From NCBI GenBank assembly GCA_015661715.1, contig DQVN01000124.1, forward strand, positions 1-25,084: 25,084 nt of DNA. The letters are read 5' to 3'. Every line of letters begins with the position of its first letter. Within the stretch, counting starts at the first letter, position 1. This DNA is from Sulfurivirga caldicuralii (GTDB taxonomy: Bacteria > Pseudomonadota > Gammaproteobacteria > Thiomicrospirales > Thiomicrospiraceae). Position numbers and translations under genes: made by a program. Under the pieces are notes generated by a model that was given only the letters and a program-made list of their open reading frames with translations, had not been told where the DNA came from and did no database searches. This document shows positions 24,204-25,084 of this stretch, piece by piece.

Positions 24204-25084
24204 CCGGGCGGTGTGGCCAGCTTCATCTGTTTGCTCAAATCTTCTACGCCCGGCGCTTCAGATAGGCTCTTGAGCCGTTTCTCTGCGTCTTTACTGAGCA
24301 CGATAATACTAATGCGCCGGTTGCGGGGATTATACGGGTTTTCCTTGTCGAACGGCACCGTGTCCGCCAACCCGACCACCTGGGCGATGCGCTTTTCCGG
24401 CACCCCTCCTTTGATCAGCAGCCGACGGGCGGCATTGGCCCGATCGGCCGATAATTCCCAGTTGGTGTACTCATCGCTGGCATAGCGAGAGGAATCCGTA
24501 TGCCCGGCAATGCTAATCGGGCGGTTGGTGCTGGCCAAAATTTCGCCCACCTCTTTTATCAGTCTGGCCGCATAGTCCCGCGGAATATCTACGCCACTTT
24601 CAAACATCGGCCGCTTACGATCATCCAAGATCTGGATTTGTAAACCATTGGGGGTAACATCCAACTTAAGCTGTTGTTTCAACTTACTCAACTCTGGATC
24701 GGACTGGATTTTCTTTTCAATTTCCAGCTTTAATGCCTCCATTTCCGCCGCTTCTTGCTGCTTGGCGGCATCATCCTGTCCCCCTTCCCCCTCTTTACCC
24801 GTGGGGACATCCTGAAACCCTCCAGCATCAATAATCGAATTACTCGGCCGTCCTTGTGATTGACTCTCCACCAATACCTGGGGTGATGCATCAATAACAG
24901 TGGGATTACGGAAATATTCCGCAATCGCTTTCATTTCCTCGTCATTGGTCCCGCCCAAAACCCACAGCATCAGAAAAAACGCCATGGCAGCGGTCATAAA
25001 ATCGGCAAAGGCAATCTTCCACGCTCCCCCATGGGCGGCGTGGGGGCATTTGTTGACCCGTTTGATAATTATGGACTGTTCGTC
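24191..25084 (-). CDS. motB: flagellar stator protein MotB (5' end beyond the window)
   Basis: MotB anchors the MotA proton (or sodium) channel to peptidoglycan. The visible frame runs to the window edge and begins DEQSIIIKRVNKC, which resembles the first residues of known MotB proteins, so probably only one to three codons are missing. The single membrane helix IAFADFMTAAMAFFLMLWVL contains the ion-binding Asp (codon 25001-25003). The plug-like helix NDEEMKAIAEYFRNP follows. The OmpA-like peptidoglycan-binding domain carries ISIAGHTDSSRY, NWELSADRANAARRLL and NPRNRRISI. No MotA is visible; it is likely just upstream outside the window. Gene context (next to fliL) is less usual for this kind of cluster. 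Confidence 0.94.
   Translation of the reverse strand, partial: DEQSIIIKRVNKCPHAAHGGAWKIAFADFMTAAMAFFLMLWVLGGTNDEEMKAIAEYFRNPTVIDASPQVLVESQSQGRPSNSIIDAGGFQDVPTGKEGEGGQDDAAKQQEAAEMEALKLEIEKKIQSDPELSKLKQQLKLDVTPNGLQIQILDDRKRPMFESGVDIPRDYAARLIKEVGEILASTNRPISIAGHTDSSRYASDEYTNWELSADRANAARRLLIKGGVPEKRIAQVVGLADTVPFDKENPYNPRNRRISIIVLSKDAEKRLKSLSEAPGVEDLSKQMKLATPPGQAQ

Noticed and set aside
24440..24455. GCCGATAA resembling a sigma-28 -10 element on the + strand
   Set aside because: It is inside motB in antisense, has no TAAAG-type -35 box 11 nt upstream and no gene to serve.
1..25084. Defence, mobile-element or biosynthetic system
   Set aside because: All sizeable frames are accounted for by core electron transport, repair, B12 uptake, flagellar and chemotaxis genes; no transposase, integrase, tRNA, direct-repeat array or attachment-site pair was seen.

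Overview
The window is a stretch of ordinary-looking chromosome from a flagellated, Gram-negative proteobacterium. The GC content is moderate (by eye roughly the low to mid 50s). Three things point to Gammaproteobacteria or a nearby deep branch such as Magnetococcia: the order rsxABCDGE-nth, the polar-flagellum block flhA-flhF-flhG-fliA-cheY-cheZ-cheA, and a CheZ phosphatase. I cannot name the genus. There are no tRNA or rRNA genes, insertion sequences, prophage genes or CRISPR arrays.

Region 1 (61-6688, + strand) is one unbroken chain of eight genes: rsxA, rsxB, rsxC, rsxD, rsxG, rsxE (the Rnf/Rsx membrane electron-transfer complex), nth (endonuclease III) and a DUF1841 gene. Every gene overlaps the next, mostly by the four bases ATGA, so the set is probably one mRNA with coupled translation.

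Region 2 (6689-9731, + strand) is a vitamin B12 uptake unit. A good sigma-70 promoter is followed by a cobalamin riboswitch, then a 12-bp inverted repeat that covers the ribosome-binding site of btuB, then btuB (outer-membrane transporter) and btuF (periplasmic binding protein). An intrinsic-terminator-like hairpin with seven T's lies inside the signal-peptide codons of btuF, 11 nt after the btuB stop. This suggests that btuF expression depends on translation of btuB.

Region 3 (9748-25084, - strand) is the flagellar and chemotaxis cluster. Read in its own direction it is motB (cut by the window end), fliL, fliM, fliN, fliO, fliP, fliQ, fliR, flhB, flhA, flhF, flhG, fliA, cheY, cheZ, then a terminator and a near-consensus sigma-54 promoter, then cheA and cheW. 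It encodes the stator, C-ring switch, type III export gate, polar number and placement factors, flagellar sigma factor and a core chemotaxis relay. It ends in a terminator that overlaps the 3' end of the convergent btuF.

I did not find an obviously new multi-gene system. The items most worth a second look are regulatory or evolutionary: the riboswitch plus in-gene terminator logic of btuB-btuF, the near-identical 43-codon duplication in the CheA linker, the sigma-54 promoter in front of cheA, and motB sitting directly before fliL.
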